Positions 10,333 through 25,900 of a DNA stretch of 64,000 nucleotides are shown piece after piece. The DNA lies in contig NC_065544.1 in assembly GCF_932294415.1 (NCBI RefSeq), forward strand, positions 14,421,351-14,485,350. Reading direction: 5' to 3'. The DNA comes from Quercus robur. Taxonomy: Eukaryota; Streptophyta; Magnoliopsida; Fagales; Fagaceae. The notes beneath the pieces were generated by a model that searched no databases, was not told where the DNA came from, and was given only the letters and a program-made list of their open reading frames with translations. Each line of letters opens with the position of its first letter. Within the stretch, counting starts at the first letter, position 1. The position numbers and the translations under genes are program-made.

Positions 10333-11519
10333 GTGAGTTCGCTTTTTCTTCACTTCAACTCTCTTTCGCTTTTTCCTGCTATTACTGGATTTGGGGTGTT
10401 TTTCCTGTGTGTTAGTTATAGTTGAAAAGAGTTGAACTGTGCAGAATTGAGAATCTGGGGTTTTATACTTTTCATTCAAAACTGCAGTTGGGTTTGGGTT
10501 CTTGTTTTTGTCTTTGAAGGGGTTGTTGGTTTTTGTGTGTTTAGGCTGATATATGGGTTCGGTGTGAAAAGGGGCACGAAAGGTGTTTGTGAAAAGTTCT
10601 CTTAGAATTTCAGGAAATTAACGCTCGTTACAAACAAATAACATGGTGCAACAAATAGTTCATCAAATTGAATGCTTTGTTGGTAGCTTTTATATTTCTT
10701 TCAGAACTGCAGTTGGGTATTGGGTACTTGTTTTTGTATATTTTCTCTTTGGATCAAATATCAACTGAAGTTAATCATTCATTCATTCAAAGGATTCTTA
10801 GTATTGTTTGGTTGCTCGATTAACTTGTTCTTGCATGCATAGGATCCACTAAAGTTCAATTTTTTGGTTGTCCTATTTTGAAATCATTTGATAGACCTAA
10901 TTTTTCATGCAACACATTTAAAAACACTTTATTATAATATTTCAATATACTAGGTACATATGATTTAAGTTGTATATGTATAGTAAATATATTTAGAATT
11001 TTGCGTCTCACTTTACTCAGGCTAGCGCCTTTTGTTGCCTCATGCCTCGGGCAATACAATTCCTTGGCGCCTTAAGGTTGGCTTTCACTTTTGACTACCT
11101 TGATTCTAATTAAAATCCGGCCCCTTATTTTGGCCTTTTAGGTTTGGTGTGATTGCCTAGCGTTTTATTATTATATTTCCTGTTCTATCCTGTTTCAGCC
11201 CAAAACAACCATCACCTAAAACCCTTAAACATCAATCCTTATTCAAGAACCCTTCAAGAACTCATCAAGAAATCTAGTATAGTGCTGAATTCTTAAAGAT
11301 CCTGTATAAACTGTGCAAATGTAATTTTTTATTCTAATAAGGGCTTCACGTATAAGGTTGGTTCAGCTCTACTGCCTTTTTTGTATATTTATAGTATATA
11401 ACAAGTTATTAGTAATTTATTCATTTCACTTCACTAGTCATTCAGTCTATAGTTTTACATGCTTAAATAATCGAATATGTAGTCCTTTCTTTTTTCTTTT
11501 TTTGTATCAAAAGAATTGA

Positions 11520-13943
<2,424 letters not shown>

Positions 13944-14788
13944 TTTTAAATTAACCACTCCTTGTATACTGATGTTTTACTCAATCGTTGGATACTTTGC
14001 GATTGTCTCCAGAGATGGTCCTGCTGACTCTTCTTGTTAAGTTGAACATTGACACTGGAAATGTTCTCATGAACTTTGATGGCGTTGAATCTTTGAGTGT
14101 ATAATGTATTGTATGATGACCTGTACTGAAATATATTTCAGGTTGGCAAATTTTGAAAAGTTTGTAACCTATGGTGTACAAACAAGCTTTAAAATTTTTA
14201 AGTTAACCCGAAAAATCAACAACAAATAAAAATTCACCAATAGGTTAATGCTAAATTGGAAACTTTAAAGTTTTTAAGGTGACTCTGCCTTAGTAAAATC
14301 ATTAAAAATAAAATTTCCTGAACTACAACTTTTTCCACAATTATTCTCTATGCCAGATTGTGACTGGTTGCTTGTTACTTTTACACAGGCGCATCATTTT
14401 TCTCCACTGCTCACAATCCACTACATAAGATAATTGAATTAAAAATTTAGTAAAAGTTTGTGTTTGTCAAATCTCTCTCTTCCTCTCAACAATCAAAAGT
14501 TTTTTTTTTTTAATAAAAAAAAAAAATCACTTTATTTTAACACATTGCTAAAAATTTGTCAAGCATAAAACAAAGTGATTTTTTAAAAGCTTTCTTTGCG
14601 GTTGTTGTATTTCGGAATGTACTTCTTAAGGTGCAAACTTTTACAAAGTGGACTACATCCTTCCTCCCAAGAGGCAGAATTTTACAAGGAAGTTTCAAAA
14701 GTATAATGTGCTTGGTTAAGAGAATTTGAAGCTAGTTATCAATCAATAGCCCCCAAAAAAAAGGGTGGGGAATCATAAAAATGTTGAA
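13944..14788. other. 3' flank of the helicase gene and non-coding sequence
   Basis: The first few hundred bases are the likely 3'UTR. AT-rich sequence with A- and T-runs follows (14502-14527). No gene is seen. Confidence 0.6.
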
Positions 14789-15017
14789 AGTACAGAAACC
14801 TTGGGCCTATAATTTAGTCAAAGAAACATTGAATGTCAAACATAAGTAACCAATACGAAAACATTAAGGAAGTCGGCCTTAGAAAATTCACATTAGATTA
14901 GCAAAAATTTTAGTAAAAAATTAAACCCAAAAAGTCACTTGATAAAACACAAATGTACTAGCCTATTTTTCACTTCCACTTGTCTTAAATATTTTTTTTT
15001 CTTTCGCTATTCTAATT
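14789..15017. repeat. Dispersed repeat, copy B (partner at 5374-5621)
   Basis: About 230 bp match copy A in the same orientation, 9.4 kb apart. This copy directly abuts the polygalacturonase remnant; copy A has no such neighbour. Confidence 0.75.
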
Positions 15018-15270
15018 ACTTATTCTTGTTGCAGTCATTGTAAGGCCAAGCCTACTTTCCCTGACCATCCAAGATGCCACCACCGCTCACTGTCAAATTG
15101 TTAATATATTGAAAATTTATCCAGTTCTGAGTGATAAACATGGATGGTTCAGTAGGAGCCTTGAGATACACCTTAATCACAAAGGCTAATGGACCCTTGC
15201 ATGGACTCTCAAATTTTCTGAGTTTAGCCTGGATGTTCCCAGCGAGATCCAAACCTAGCCCTTCTTGTCC
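15011..15270 (-). pseudogene. Polygalacturonase (glycoside hydrolase 28) fragment
   Basis: Intact members of this family hydrolyse pectin in the cell wall. On the minus strand the frame includes CKGPLAFVIKVYLKAP, then WINFQYINNLTVSGGG and LDGQGK, followed by an in-frame TAG and then AWPYNDCNKNK. This is the usual order of a region in the first third of plant polygalacturonases. Only about 80 residues are present. The signal peptide region and the catalytic Asp motifs (NTD, DD) that lie further on are missing. The TAG splits the conserved GQG...WPYNDC stretch. Sequence upstream of about 15270 in this frame does not look like the family. It is a relic, not a working gene. Confidence 0.8.
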
Positions 15271-15349
15271 ATTCACATGCTTCCTTCCATGCCTTAAGAA
15301 ATGCCTGACATAACATTCAAAATTCAATATAGTAAATACCAAAAAGGTT

Positions 15350-16631
15350 CATATTAATACCAAATACATACAATTTTGTACCGAGCAATTTGTGAATTAC
15401 CTATGTCACACACTAAAGTTTGTTGATGCCAAAAACATACAAAAATCAATTACTAAGTTATTTATGTTAAATTAAATGATTAGATTTACTATTTTCTAAT
15501 AGTTTAAGTTTTTAAGACAATCTGTAATTTTACATAGTATCAAAGTAAGAGGTCTTGGATTCAACCCCTTATCTTCATTTTACCTCCCATTAACAAAACT
15601 TTCATGCGTTGAATGTCACTTAATAAGGAAATTTCAGATGGCCCACACATGAAGGGAGAGTGTTAGATTAAATGCTTTAAGCCTTTTAGGACAATCAATA
15701 ATTTAACAATTTAAAAAACACTTTTTTTTTCCATCCCAAATCAGCACGCAGTTAATCTTACAAGTTTCAATTTTACACAATCGAACTTCAAACTGTATTT
15801 AATTCTTTAATAAGTTGGTTCTATAAGATTTCAAACATGTGGTTTATCATATCAAACTAACAATAGTTAATTATCGTCTGGTAATATTTGGTAGGTTCTA
15901 TTGTTTTACACAATCCCTTGAAGAAAACCATAGACTTCTTAAGTTAAGGTTCTGAAAGTTGAACCAAATCATGGATATAAGGAACTGGATTGTATCCTAA
16001 ACTCTTTTTGGGTTTGCTGGGCATAAGAAATAGTGACCAAAGCCACTGTTCTTAAGGAAATCTGAGTAATACTGTTATGTGTTTTTCTTATGTTACACCA
16101 TCTAGAATATTCAAAATCGATTTACTAAACACTTGAACTAAGAGTCCTGATACAAACAATGAACAAATCACCGACTTTTTCATATCTTACTAACATAACA
16201 TTTGAGATTGAGATAGTACTGTACTGAACCCATCATAACACAAAAATACCGACAAAGAGATTAACAAACAAACCCAGCCCATCAAATCACAGGAATGGTG
16301 TGAAAGAAAAACAGAAAAAGTCGGAGATAATATATATAGACAAAGATATTAACAAACAAACCCAACCAAAAGTAAGCTTCAAACCATTTCTCTTCGATTT
16401 TGATAAGTGAGTTTTGGCCCTTTCTCTTATTTTGTCTTCTCCCTCTCGTTTTTTGTTTGTTTACTCTTATATATGCATGGTTTTAAAAATGGTACGATAA
16501 AAAAAACTGGAAAAGAAACCGATTCTTGATTTTAATTAATTATTTGCCGATTTGGGGTTTTTTTACTAGATCGAACTAGTGTTTGATTCTCAATTGAACT
16601 GACTAGTCCAATCCAATTTTTAAAACTATAA
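15350..16631. other. Non-coding intergenic sequence
   Basis: No recognisable coding content on either strand. A stretch near 15545-15575 (AGAGGTCTTGGATTCAACCCC) resembles the B-box region of a SINE but has no clear body. Confidence 0.5.
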
Positions 16632-16768
16632 GCCTGTTTGGTAGAGGAGTTTGAGTAGTGTTGTTTGTAATTTTTTGAAATACATGTAGGTAAAAAAGTG
16701 TGTGAAAATGTGTGTAATGTTGTTTAAAAACTAAAAATGAGTATTTGAAATACCCTACCAAACAGGCC
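16632..16768. mobile_element. Small Tourist-like MITE
   Basis: The 137 bp stretch starts GCCTGTTTGGTAGAG and its inverted end reads GGCCTGTTTGGTAGGG, so CCTGTTTGGTAG is a perfect terminal inverted repeat. The arms continue to pair loosely inside (GTTGTTT against AACAACAT). It has no coding capacity. The GTTTGGT terminus fits PIF/Harbinger-type MITEs. A clean TTA/TAA target duplication was not seen. Confidence 0.6.
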
Positions 16769-18366
16769 CAAAGTATGTGTTTTTAATAAAAAAGTGGGTA
16801 ATTTTATTGATAAATGTCTAAAAAAAACTCCCCTGCAACAACCCCTCTCTCTCTCTCTCTCTCTATTATTTAATAGTAACACACTAACACCCAAAACTCA
16901 TCTCCCTTAGTCAACTCCATCTCATTCGCTTTCTTGTTTCTTCTTTCCCAACTCTAACCCAACACCAAACTCACAAAACAACTCACACTACCGCACCTCT
17001 CCTCCTCTTCCTCTACTCTCTTCATTGCCTCCTCCACCCACCACCCATTCTCATAGCTCCAAGCTGTTACTCTAGCCGCATCAACTCTCAAGTGGTGCAC
17101 ATTAGCAAATACGGGTTCTGAAAGTGAGATACACCCCAAGAAGGTAAATGTTGCCATCTTCAATTGAAGAACAACAATACACATATACACACATGCTTAG
17201 AAATTAGAATAACAAAAGTCACATCATTTAATAAGTTTAGGGGATGTCTAGCATGTCATAGAAGTTGGTCTGTTAAGATAAGAATAATGTAATTGATTTT
17301 TTAGATGAATAAACTGATTTTAATTATATTTAGTTCAGTAATTATTATTTTTGGGTATAAAAAACTGGTTTAAAATTGGATAAAATATATTCCCATAAAA
17401 AACTAATTTTGAATTTATTTCTATTAGTTTCAAAAAAAAAAAAAAAAAATTCTATTAGATACATATTCCCTTATTGCTTTTGATTAAAAAAAAAAAGCAT
17501 ATTCCCAAAAAATAAATGAATTTTAATTTTTTTTAAAATAGAACATACATAAAAAAAAAGACTCAAATAAAAAACGGTTGATGTATAAAATAAATAAATA
17601 AAAAATACTCAAAACTCTTATTACAAGTTTATTACAAATCTCTCAAAAAAAAAAAAAAAAAAGCTTATTGCATATCTCTCCCCCCCTTCTCTCTCTCTCT
17701 CTCTCTCTCTAATAATAATAATAATAATAATAAGTAAAAAAAAGTACGAGATCATTTGAAGTAATATTATACCGGCTGCTATGTTTTTTTAATAGATGCG
17801 AATTTTGTTTAAATTAGTTTTTATACATTAGAATTGTGCATAAAAGATATGTTTCTAGATAGAATGCCAAATAGCATATAGTTGACACAAAATTTGGAAT
17901 ATATATTAAAAACATAAAGAACATGTAATTTAATATAAAAAAAGAATTTAATACCACAAAATAAAACACACAATTTTTGCTATAATTTTTTTTATATGAC
18001 AAACTATGATTAGTAAATAAAAAGTAAAAAACTTATGTGAAAGTGACAAAAAAAAACTGTGAAGAATTGAGTTGAGCTGGTGACTTGATTTGGGAATGAG
18101 ATCGGTGCAATTGCATATTTATGCAATTAACCCCCTTTCTCTCCCAACATATTTTTACTATTCTTACTTTTTTATTTTTTTATTTTTATTTTTATTTTTT
18201 ATACATTTTTATTTGAATGGATAAGATTTAAAGTTGTAAAAGTTAGTAAAAAGCAAAAACTCATCTTATTTATTAACACCGAAACGCAAGTCTGCAACAG
18301 CAACAGTACTTTTAAAACAAAAAGAGTACTAAAAAAAAAAAAACACACAAAAGATACTCTCTCGCT
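16769..18366. other. Non-coding region upstream of the purine gene
   Basis: CT microsatellites occur at about 16846-16863 and 17690-17710, and an ATA repeat at 17711-17733. A minus-strand open frame at 16954-17190 has no recognisable domain and I do not call it. The last few hundred bases should hold the promoter of the purine gene; a TATTTTTATTTTTATTTTTTATACA stretch near 18180 is only suggestive. Confidence 0.5.
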
Positions 18367-21300
18367 ATGTTCGGTGTTGGTGCAGCAGCTCCTACCTCCA
18401 TCGCCGCCACCACCACCACCGCTCACACTCGCCTCCACAGCATCAACGCTACCTCTTCTTCTAATCCTTTTATTTCGGTACTGACTTTCTTTTCAACTTC
18501 CCAAAATATCCATCAATTTCCACTCCATATTCTGTACTCTACTTCCTAACTTTTTGGTAATATTCTTAACACTTCAATGCCATTTTTGTTTTTGTTGTTG
18601 TTGTTGTTGTGTTTCAGGCTTTAATTGGGTGCGGTCGGGTTCAGTTTTGTTCCTTGCGCTTGAACTGTGGTGGTCCAATCAAAGCCATGGCTGACACTAA
18701 CACTAGCACTGATACTATCTCGGTGCCCAACAGTGCTTCTCATCCCTCTGCTTCTGGTTATTCTCTCAATCCTTTCTTCAATTCTGTATATAAAGAAATG
18801 TCTTTTTGTTTTTTTTTTTTTGTAATGTAAAATTGTGAATTTTAGATATTATTATTATTATTATTATTTGTTTTATTGATGAAAATGAAATAATGATATT
18901 AAAAAAAAGAGCCTTTATCAACTGGGAAGTCTGAATTTGTGTTCTATTGCTTGAAATGAAATATGGGTATGTCTTGTTTTTACTATGAAGTGTGCGCTTG
19001 GCTTCAGATTAAAGAACTAGCTTATTTAACTTATTTTTGCTATTATTCATCATCCCACTGCACTTTTTGATATTATTCATGGGTTTACTGAACTATTTCA
19101 GTTAACTTTTACCTTTATTTATATTTATAGTACTTTCAGCAAAAAGTTTTCAGTTTCAGCAAAATAAGCGAATTCCAAACCGTCCCGAAGTTTGTATTTT
19201 GGTTGTTTAGTTCCTGATAAACTTAAGTGGTCAATTTTAGTCCTTTTTTTTTTTTTTTTTTTTTTTAAGAAATATCTTAGAATCTTTATTGAATAATCAT
19301 CACAGACATTACGTCAAGGAGTTACATCAGCTGCTAATGTAGGCCGAAAAGCTGAAGGAAGATACCGACATGGTACCTCAGAAACAAAGCCAACTTATAA
19401 GCAATAGAATTAGCAACAGAGCATACATAGGAAAAGAAAAAATTTGGAACTTAAAGTAATCATTTTAAGTCCCTAATGTGTCTAATGAAATAATGTTGTG
19501 TTAGTATTTTGTTTATTTATTTTTTGTTTTAGTGGTGAAAATGAAATAATGATATTAAAAAAAAAGGAGTCTTTATCAACTGGGGAGTCTGAATTTGTGT
19601 TCTATTCCTTAGGATGAAAAATGGGTGTGTGATGGTTTTAATGAAGTTTACATTTTAGTGGAATTTCTTTTTGAGTTGTCATTTTGCATATTGTTTAATG
19701 AATAATTATGTTGATAACAAAGGACAAGCTATGATTTTGGCATTTGGAATTATGTGTCCGAGTTTAGTTACGTCTTTCAACATTTCGAATGTTTCAATTT
19801 AGTTTTGAGGTTTTGTCCTTACTTATACTATAAAAGACTAGAGAATTTGAAGGAGGCATGTTTTGTATGGTTTTGGTGGCATTTTTTTAATCCAAGTGGG
19901 GTTAGGGACTAAATGCTAGCTTGGCCAAATAAAAATACTAACAACAATCATAATTTTTTTTTCTTTGGATGAGTAAATAGTATCTTTTGTTTATTGTTAT
20001 TGGATTGTTTCAGGAAACAAACAAGCACTAATATCATTGTCAGACAAGAAAGATCTGGCTTTTCTTGGAAAAGGGCTCCAAGAACTGGGGTAAGGTTTTT
20101 GTACTCATACTTTGCTGGTTTGAGCACAAGTGCTTTCTAGTCTATTGTTCCTAGTCGCTAGATATTGATGTTTTAGAAGCTCTTTTTATGATTTGTCTTT
20201 GATTTTGGTGATAAATCTGTTGCCTGGAATGTAAGATTTTAAAAAATCAAATACCTATTTCTCTGTTTTGTTCTTTTTTACATCATACACACTTGTTTTA
20301 GATTTCTTATTTGGAGTAATTTATCCTCTTTATTAAAGATTTGAGTTCTGGAAGCTCTTGTTGGGATATGTTGATCATCTTTATATATGTCAGTCAATTT
20401 CATGAAACCTTGTTTGAATTAGTGTTCAAAGCCCTATAAAAAAAGGCCAGAAATATTAGTGTTCAAAGTGGTTGATTACTCTTGTGATGTCTTGTGAACT
20501 ATAGCTACACAATTGTTTCAACTGGAGGAACAGCATCGACTTTGGAAAGTGCTGGGGTATCTGTTACTAAAGTGGAACAGCTTACTAGTTTTCCAGAAAT
20601 GGTGAGTATCTGTTTTAGCTTGTGTTTCTTTTTAATTGTTTAATTTCCTTTATGTAATGCACTAAGTCATTGTTACTTTGTTCTTAAGAATATGCTTCTT
20701 TATGGAAGATCTCATTGTCATGGACATGGAATGTATGTGAGGATTCTGATGTGTTTTGTTGTCTGGAGTTGCTATGTGTCATGCAGATTTGGATCATATC
20801 TCTGGAATTCAATAGTTATTTTGATATCTTCTAATGTTAGATTTTTTTGTTCTTGAGCAATTATGAATGCCCCTCTGCTTCGACTGTAAGGGGTGTTTCA
20901 TTTTTAACTATTACTGTGTATATGGTCAGTTCTGCAGGCACATATTATTAAGGCTGTTTCAGGGTGAGATTGAATCAACTTTATTTTACCTTGAAATTGA
21001 TCTATAATCATGCTTTTATTTCTGATAAACTGGTTCAACTGCAAGTCATCACGGATGGCTGTGATCAATGGGAATTAGTCTCCTGCTGTTGGTTGTTGTC
21101 TTGCCATCAGTTCACCATTGACTGTTCAAATTGATTCTTCAGATTTTGTTTATGTCGTCTTGTTTGGATGTTCCCCTTTTGAAAAAAGTATATTTATATA
21201 TGAATGGTTTGATAGAGGAGGAGAAATTTCATTTTGAAGATTTTTCATAAAATTGATTCTTCAGATTTTCTTGTACAGCTTGATGGCCGTGTAAAAACTC

Positions 21301-22885
21301 TACACCCTAGCATACATGGGGGTATTCTTGCTAGGAGAGACCAAAAGCATCACATGGATGACCTCAATAAACATGGAATTGGTTAGTTCAGATGGGAAAC
21401 CCTTTACTATACCTTCACCATTCCAGCTATCTCATTGTCTTCTTTTCTTCTTCTTCTTTTTTTTTTTTTTTTGGGTCATAATGTTGCTTTGTGTGAATTT
21501 GCTATATAGTTGCCTGACTAAGACAGTTCCTTTACAGCTACATTTGATGTTGTTGTGGTGAACTTGTATCCCTTCTATAATAAAGTTACTTCAACTGGAG
21601 GAATTGAGTTCGAGGATGGAATTGAGAATATTGATATTGGTGGTCCTGCAATGATCAGGGCTGCTGCAAAGGTTAGTTGTATTTGAATCATTCACTGACA
21701 TTTTATAGGAAAAATAAATCTGGGGTTCATATATCTATAATTGGTTTCTCTGTGGACTTGGCACATGTACACCATGATTTATGCATAGTTTTTTCCTGGA
21801 ATTAAATATTTCATCAACTCTTCTTATGTTTTAAAATTGTCCAACTTATCACCATATTATTGCCAAAATCACTAACTAGGTGAAGGTTATTTGCTGAATC
21901 TTTAGCCACCAATATTGCTTTTGGCAATGGTCACAAACCAGACAGGGTTTTAATTTTTAAGAAACATGAAGTGTGACCGTACAAACCCTGATGTTTTTAG
22001 ATGTTTCCTTTGCTTTGCTTGTAAATGCTTAAAAACATTATAATTATGTTCATAAAATAAATTCATTTGAATTGAATAAGCAATATTCAATATTCAATAT
22101 TCAATATTGTCATTTGAGATGTAATTTTTTATTTTATTTTTTTGATAAGTAATGGAAAATTTTATTAGAAAGAGAAACAACCCCAGTACACCTGTGGTCT
22201 ACTAAGGGAGAAGTACAATCAATTCAAAATACACAATGCTCAAACAAATTTAAGAGAAAAAAACAAGGCAAAGAAAGAAAAGTAGCTTTCCAATCCAACA
22301 AAGTACAAGGAAGAAGGCTTTAATTTCAAGGATAGTCTGTTCACATCCCTTGAAACTTCTCAAATTCTGCCATTTGAGTTGTAATTATGTTATGGAGATG
22401 TTGTGGGATGATAATGTCTAATATCAAAAGGAGTTTTCCATACATGTATTTTTTTTCAGCTCCCTGTTGATGCATAAGCCATGGGTTTTTTTGGGTGGTC
22501 CCCTTCTGGGCAAAGCCTATATTCTTCTCTTGGAAGCACAATGCAAAATGCAACATAAATATAATAGATAGATTAGTATTCATCATCATTTTGATTAAGG
22601 CCAAATATTAATATTCTTGTTAATTGCTCTAATATCAACCGACTATTATTAAACAGAATAACAAGGATGTGTTGGTGGTTGTGGATCCACAAGATTATCC
22701 TCTGCTCCTAGAATTTCTTAAAGGAGGCGGGGATGATCAACTCTTCCGTAGAAGGCTTGCTTGGAAGGCATTTCAACATGTTGCTTCTTATGATTCAGCA
22801 GTTGCTGAGTGGCTTTGGAAGCAGACTTCAGGAATTTCTACATCTTCTGCCGATGATGGTAAGCAAGTAAATTTTATCCCCACCC

Positions 22886-22918
<33 letters not shown>

Positions 22919-25900
22919 CCAAAAAAAAAAAAATACACACACACACACGATAATGTGCACCACCCTACTCCCTAAGGCACACTAAAACATAATACCTCAG
23001 AAAATAACACCAATGGAACATTACAAAGCTTAGCCCATACAGGAATTTCTGTGAAGGTAATCTTCCTAAGAAGCAAACTGAGTTACCATTTCTCAATGAC
23101 AAACAGCTTCCCACTATATAATTAAGGTCCCTCATTAAGTGTTCTTTCTAGTGGCCATTCATCTCTAGCTTTAACAATATAGAATCCCTTATTAAGCATG
23201 ATGACATCCACAACATCATTTTGCCAATGAGCTATAGCTCAAATGACACTTCCTCCATAAAAATGGGATGAAGAGTAAGGGCATGGATTTAAAACCCATG
23301 GAGTGCTAACTTATCATTAAAAAGCAAAGACATCCAAACCATCATTTCCCCAAATATTTGTTACCCAGTTCTTAACTAGGAAAAATGATATAGTCAAGGA
23401 ATTACTCTATGATGGCATTTTCCCAACGTCTGTAAACCTTGGTATGCATCTTCAAGGGCTCATTTAGATCACATCCTTCATTTCCACATCATCATGTTTT
23501 TAAGCGCTTAGCTTCTGCTTGTCTCTGTTGTGGTGACACCGCTTATTGAACGCCGCACTGGTTCTTACTATTCTCCAGCATATCAGTCTGTAATGGAGGA
23601 AACTCCAAACGGGCATTCAAATTTGAGACAGCAGCTTCTTTCTTGACATTAGGTGGCTGCTTTCTGAAAAGTTATATTCAACACTTCTCGCACTGTGTTA
23701 TGCACACCATCACTAATTAGGCATGTCAAAAGCATGTGGGAATATATTAATCTCATACAAATTCATCTGTTATATTGAAATATTCTCCTGAAGCAACAGT
23801 TTGATGCTAGAATGATAGAAAAGTATTATTTTGAAAATTATCTTGACTGATTTTAAAAAAGCATCACAAAGTATATATTTTTAAAATATCTAAGAAAGCA
23901 GAATGCCGTAAATTTATTATGTTGTTTTTCCAAACTGCCTCCGACTTGGGTATATAGATGACAAGGTTCTTTATTTGTTTCAAGATAAATTCCCTCCCAG
24001 CTTAACTGTGCCACTAGAGCGTGCAAGTTCTCTTCGGTATGGTGAAAATCCTCATCAAAAAGCTGCATTTTATGTTGACAAGAGGCTTGCAGAGGTTAAT
24101 GCTGGTGGTATTGCAACCGCTATTCAACACCATGGGAAGGTGAGAAATACATACTATTGTGTTCATCTATTCACTATTATAAAAAAATTATATGATATTT
24201 AATGTGTAAATTTATTTTGTGTTTGTCTTAATCTCTACCTCTCTAATATGATAATAATAAAATAGATCCTCTACTTTTATAGTGAAGATGTAGATTAAAA
24301 TTGGGTTTGAATAGGTGACAACAATATTCTCATTTGTCTAGTGTCATTACCGTTATCTTTAGCAATGGCATTAAAGTGTAAGTGGGTTCAGTAGTGATGT
24401 AGGCACTTTCAATAAAAGATTCCTGCTGTGAATAGTTTCATACTTACATACCTTTTGTGTACCTGATCTTATTCTCAAGAGTTGAGCATTGTATATTAAT
24501 CTTCATTATTTTTATGACTTGGATTTTGTTTCCTATTGATGAGATTGGCAGTGATAAAGTAAATGTATATCACAAGAAGACCGTGTATGAATGTCTGTGC
24601 TAGTACATGTACAATTATTATGGTAGCACTGTGGTTAGGGTTCTTTTAACATTTCCTTGTAATTGGTATAATTCAGATTTTAATTTCTTTATTATTTTTT
24701 TCCCAAGTTTTTATGTAGAGGATTATCTGAATCCATCAGTCTGCAGAAATCACTTTTTTATGATATACATATCTGTTGAACCAAGCATGTGCTTACAGCC
24801 TTTTTCTTTTTTGGTGCAGTCAATGTCTTACAATAACTATTTAGATGCTGATGCAGCTTGGAATTGTGTGTCAGAGTTTAAAAACCCTACCTGTGTAGTT
24901 GTAAAGCATACAAATCCCTGTGGGGTAGCTTCACGTGATGATATCCTTGAAGCATACAGGCTTGCTGTAAAAGCAGATCCAGTGAGTGCATTTGGCGGCA
25001 TTGTAGCCTTCAATGTTGAAATTGATGAGGTAAGTTTGTCATTGTAAGTTTTGGGTCTAGCATGGATTCTTTTCCTTGCATATCTTGTGAGCTTTCCTAT
25101 TATATGCATTAAAGCATGAGGTGGCATTGATGATATATAACCAAGAAGTAGGGCCAACATTCTATCACTTTTCTTTCATCTTATATGACATATTATTAGC
25201 AAGATTTGAAAATTGAATATTAGTCATATCCGAGGTCCCCAACCCAAGCCTACTGTGCTCCTTTATCATGTGATCTGTGACCCTGGGGCCAAATCATATT
25301 CTCTTCTCATAAGATTGAATCACTTCTCCATTCATTAAGATGTAACAATTAGATTGCTAATGCAGCCAATTTTGGAAGCTGGAAATAAAGAGGAGCTAAA
25401 CCCTCTTTGCTTTTTGTTTTTCTGTACTTGTAGGCTCTTGCTAAGGAAATCCGAGAGTTTAGGAGCCCCACAGATGGTGAGACTCGGATGTTTTATGAGA
25501 TTGTGGTTGCACCCAAGTATACAGAGAAAGGGCTTGAAATTCTACAGAAAAAATCCAAGTCTCTAAGGATCCTCGAAGCACAAAAAAATGAAAAGGGAAA
25601 GCTTTCACTCAGACAAGTTGGTGGTGGGTGGTTAGCTCAGGATTCAGATGACTTGACCCCCCAGGATATCCAATTTAACTTGGTCTCTGAGAAGGCTCCA
25701 CAAGAAAGTGAGCTTCATGATGCAGAGTTTGCATGGTTATGCGTCAAGCATGTCAAAAGTAACGCCATTGTAATAGCAAAGGTTGGAATTTTTATGCTTT
25801 TCTTAGTTTATGCACCAATGGATCTGGCTGGGACTTGTTTCTTATTCTTCTTGTCATTTGAGCAGAATAACTGTATGTTGGGCATGGGAAGTGGGCAGCC

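Noticed and set aside
16954-17190. Minus-strand frame of 78 codons
   Set aside because: No domain; it lies in CT-rich sequence and looks like chance.
24607-25047. 146-codon frame reading through intron 8 and exon 9 of the purine gene
   Set aside because: Only the part from 24820 is coding; the upstream part is intron read-through.
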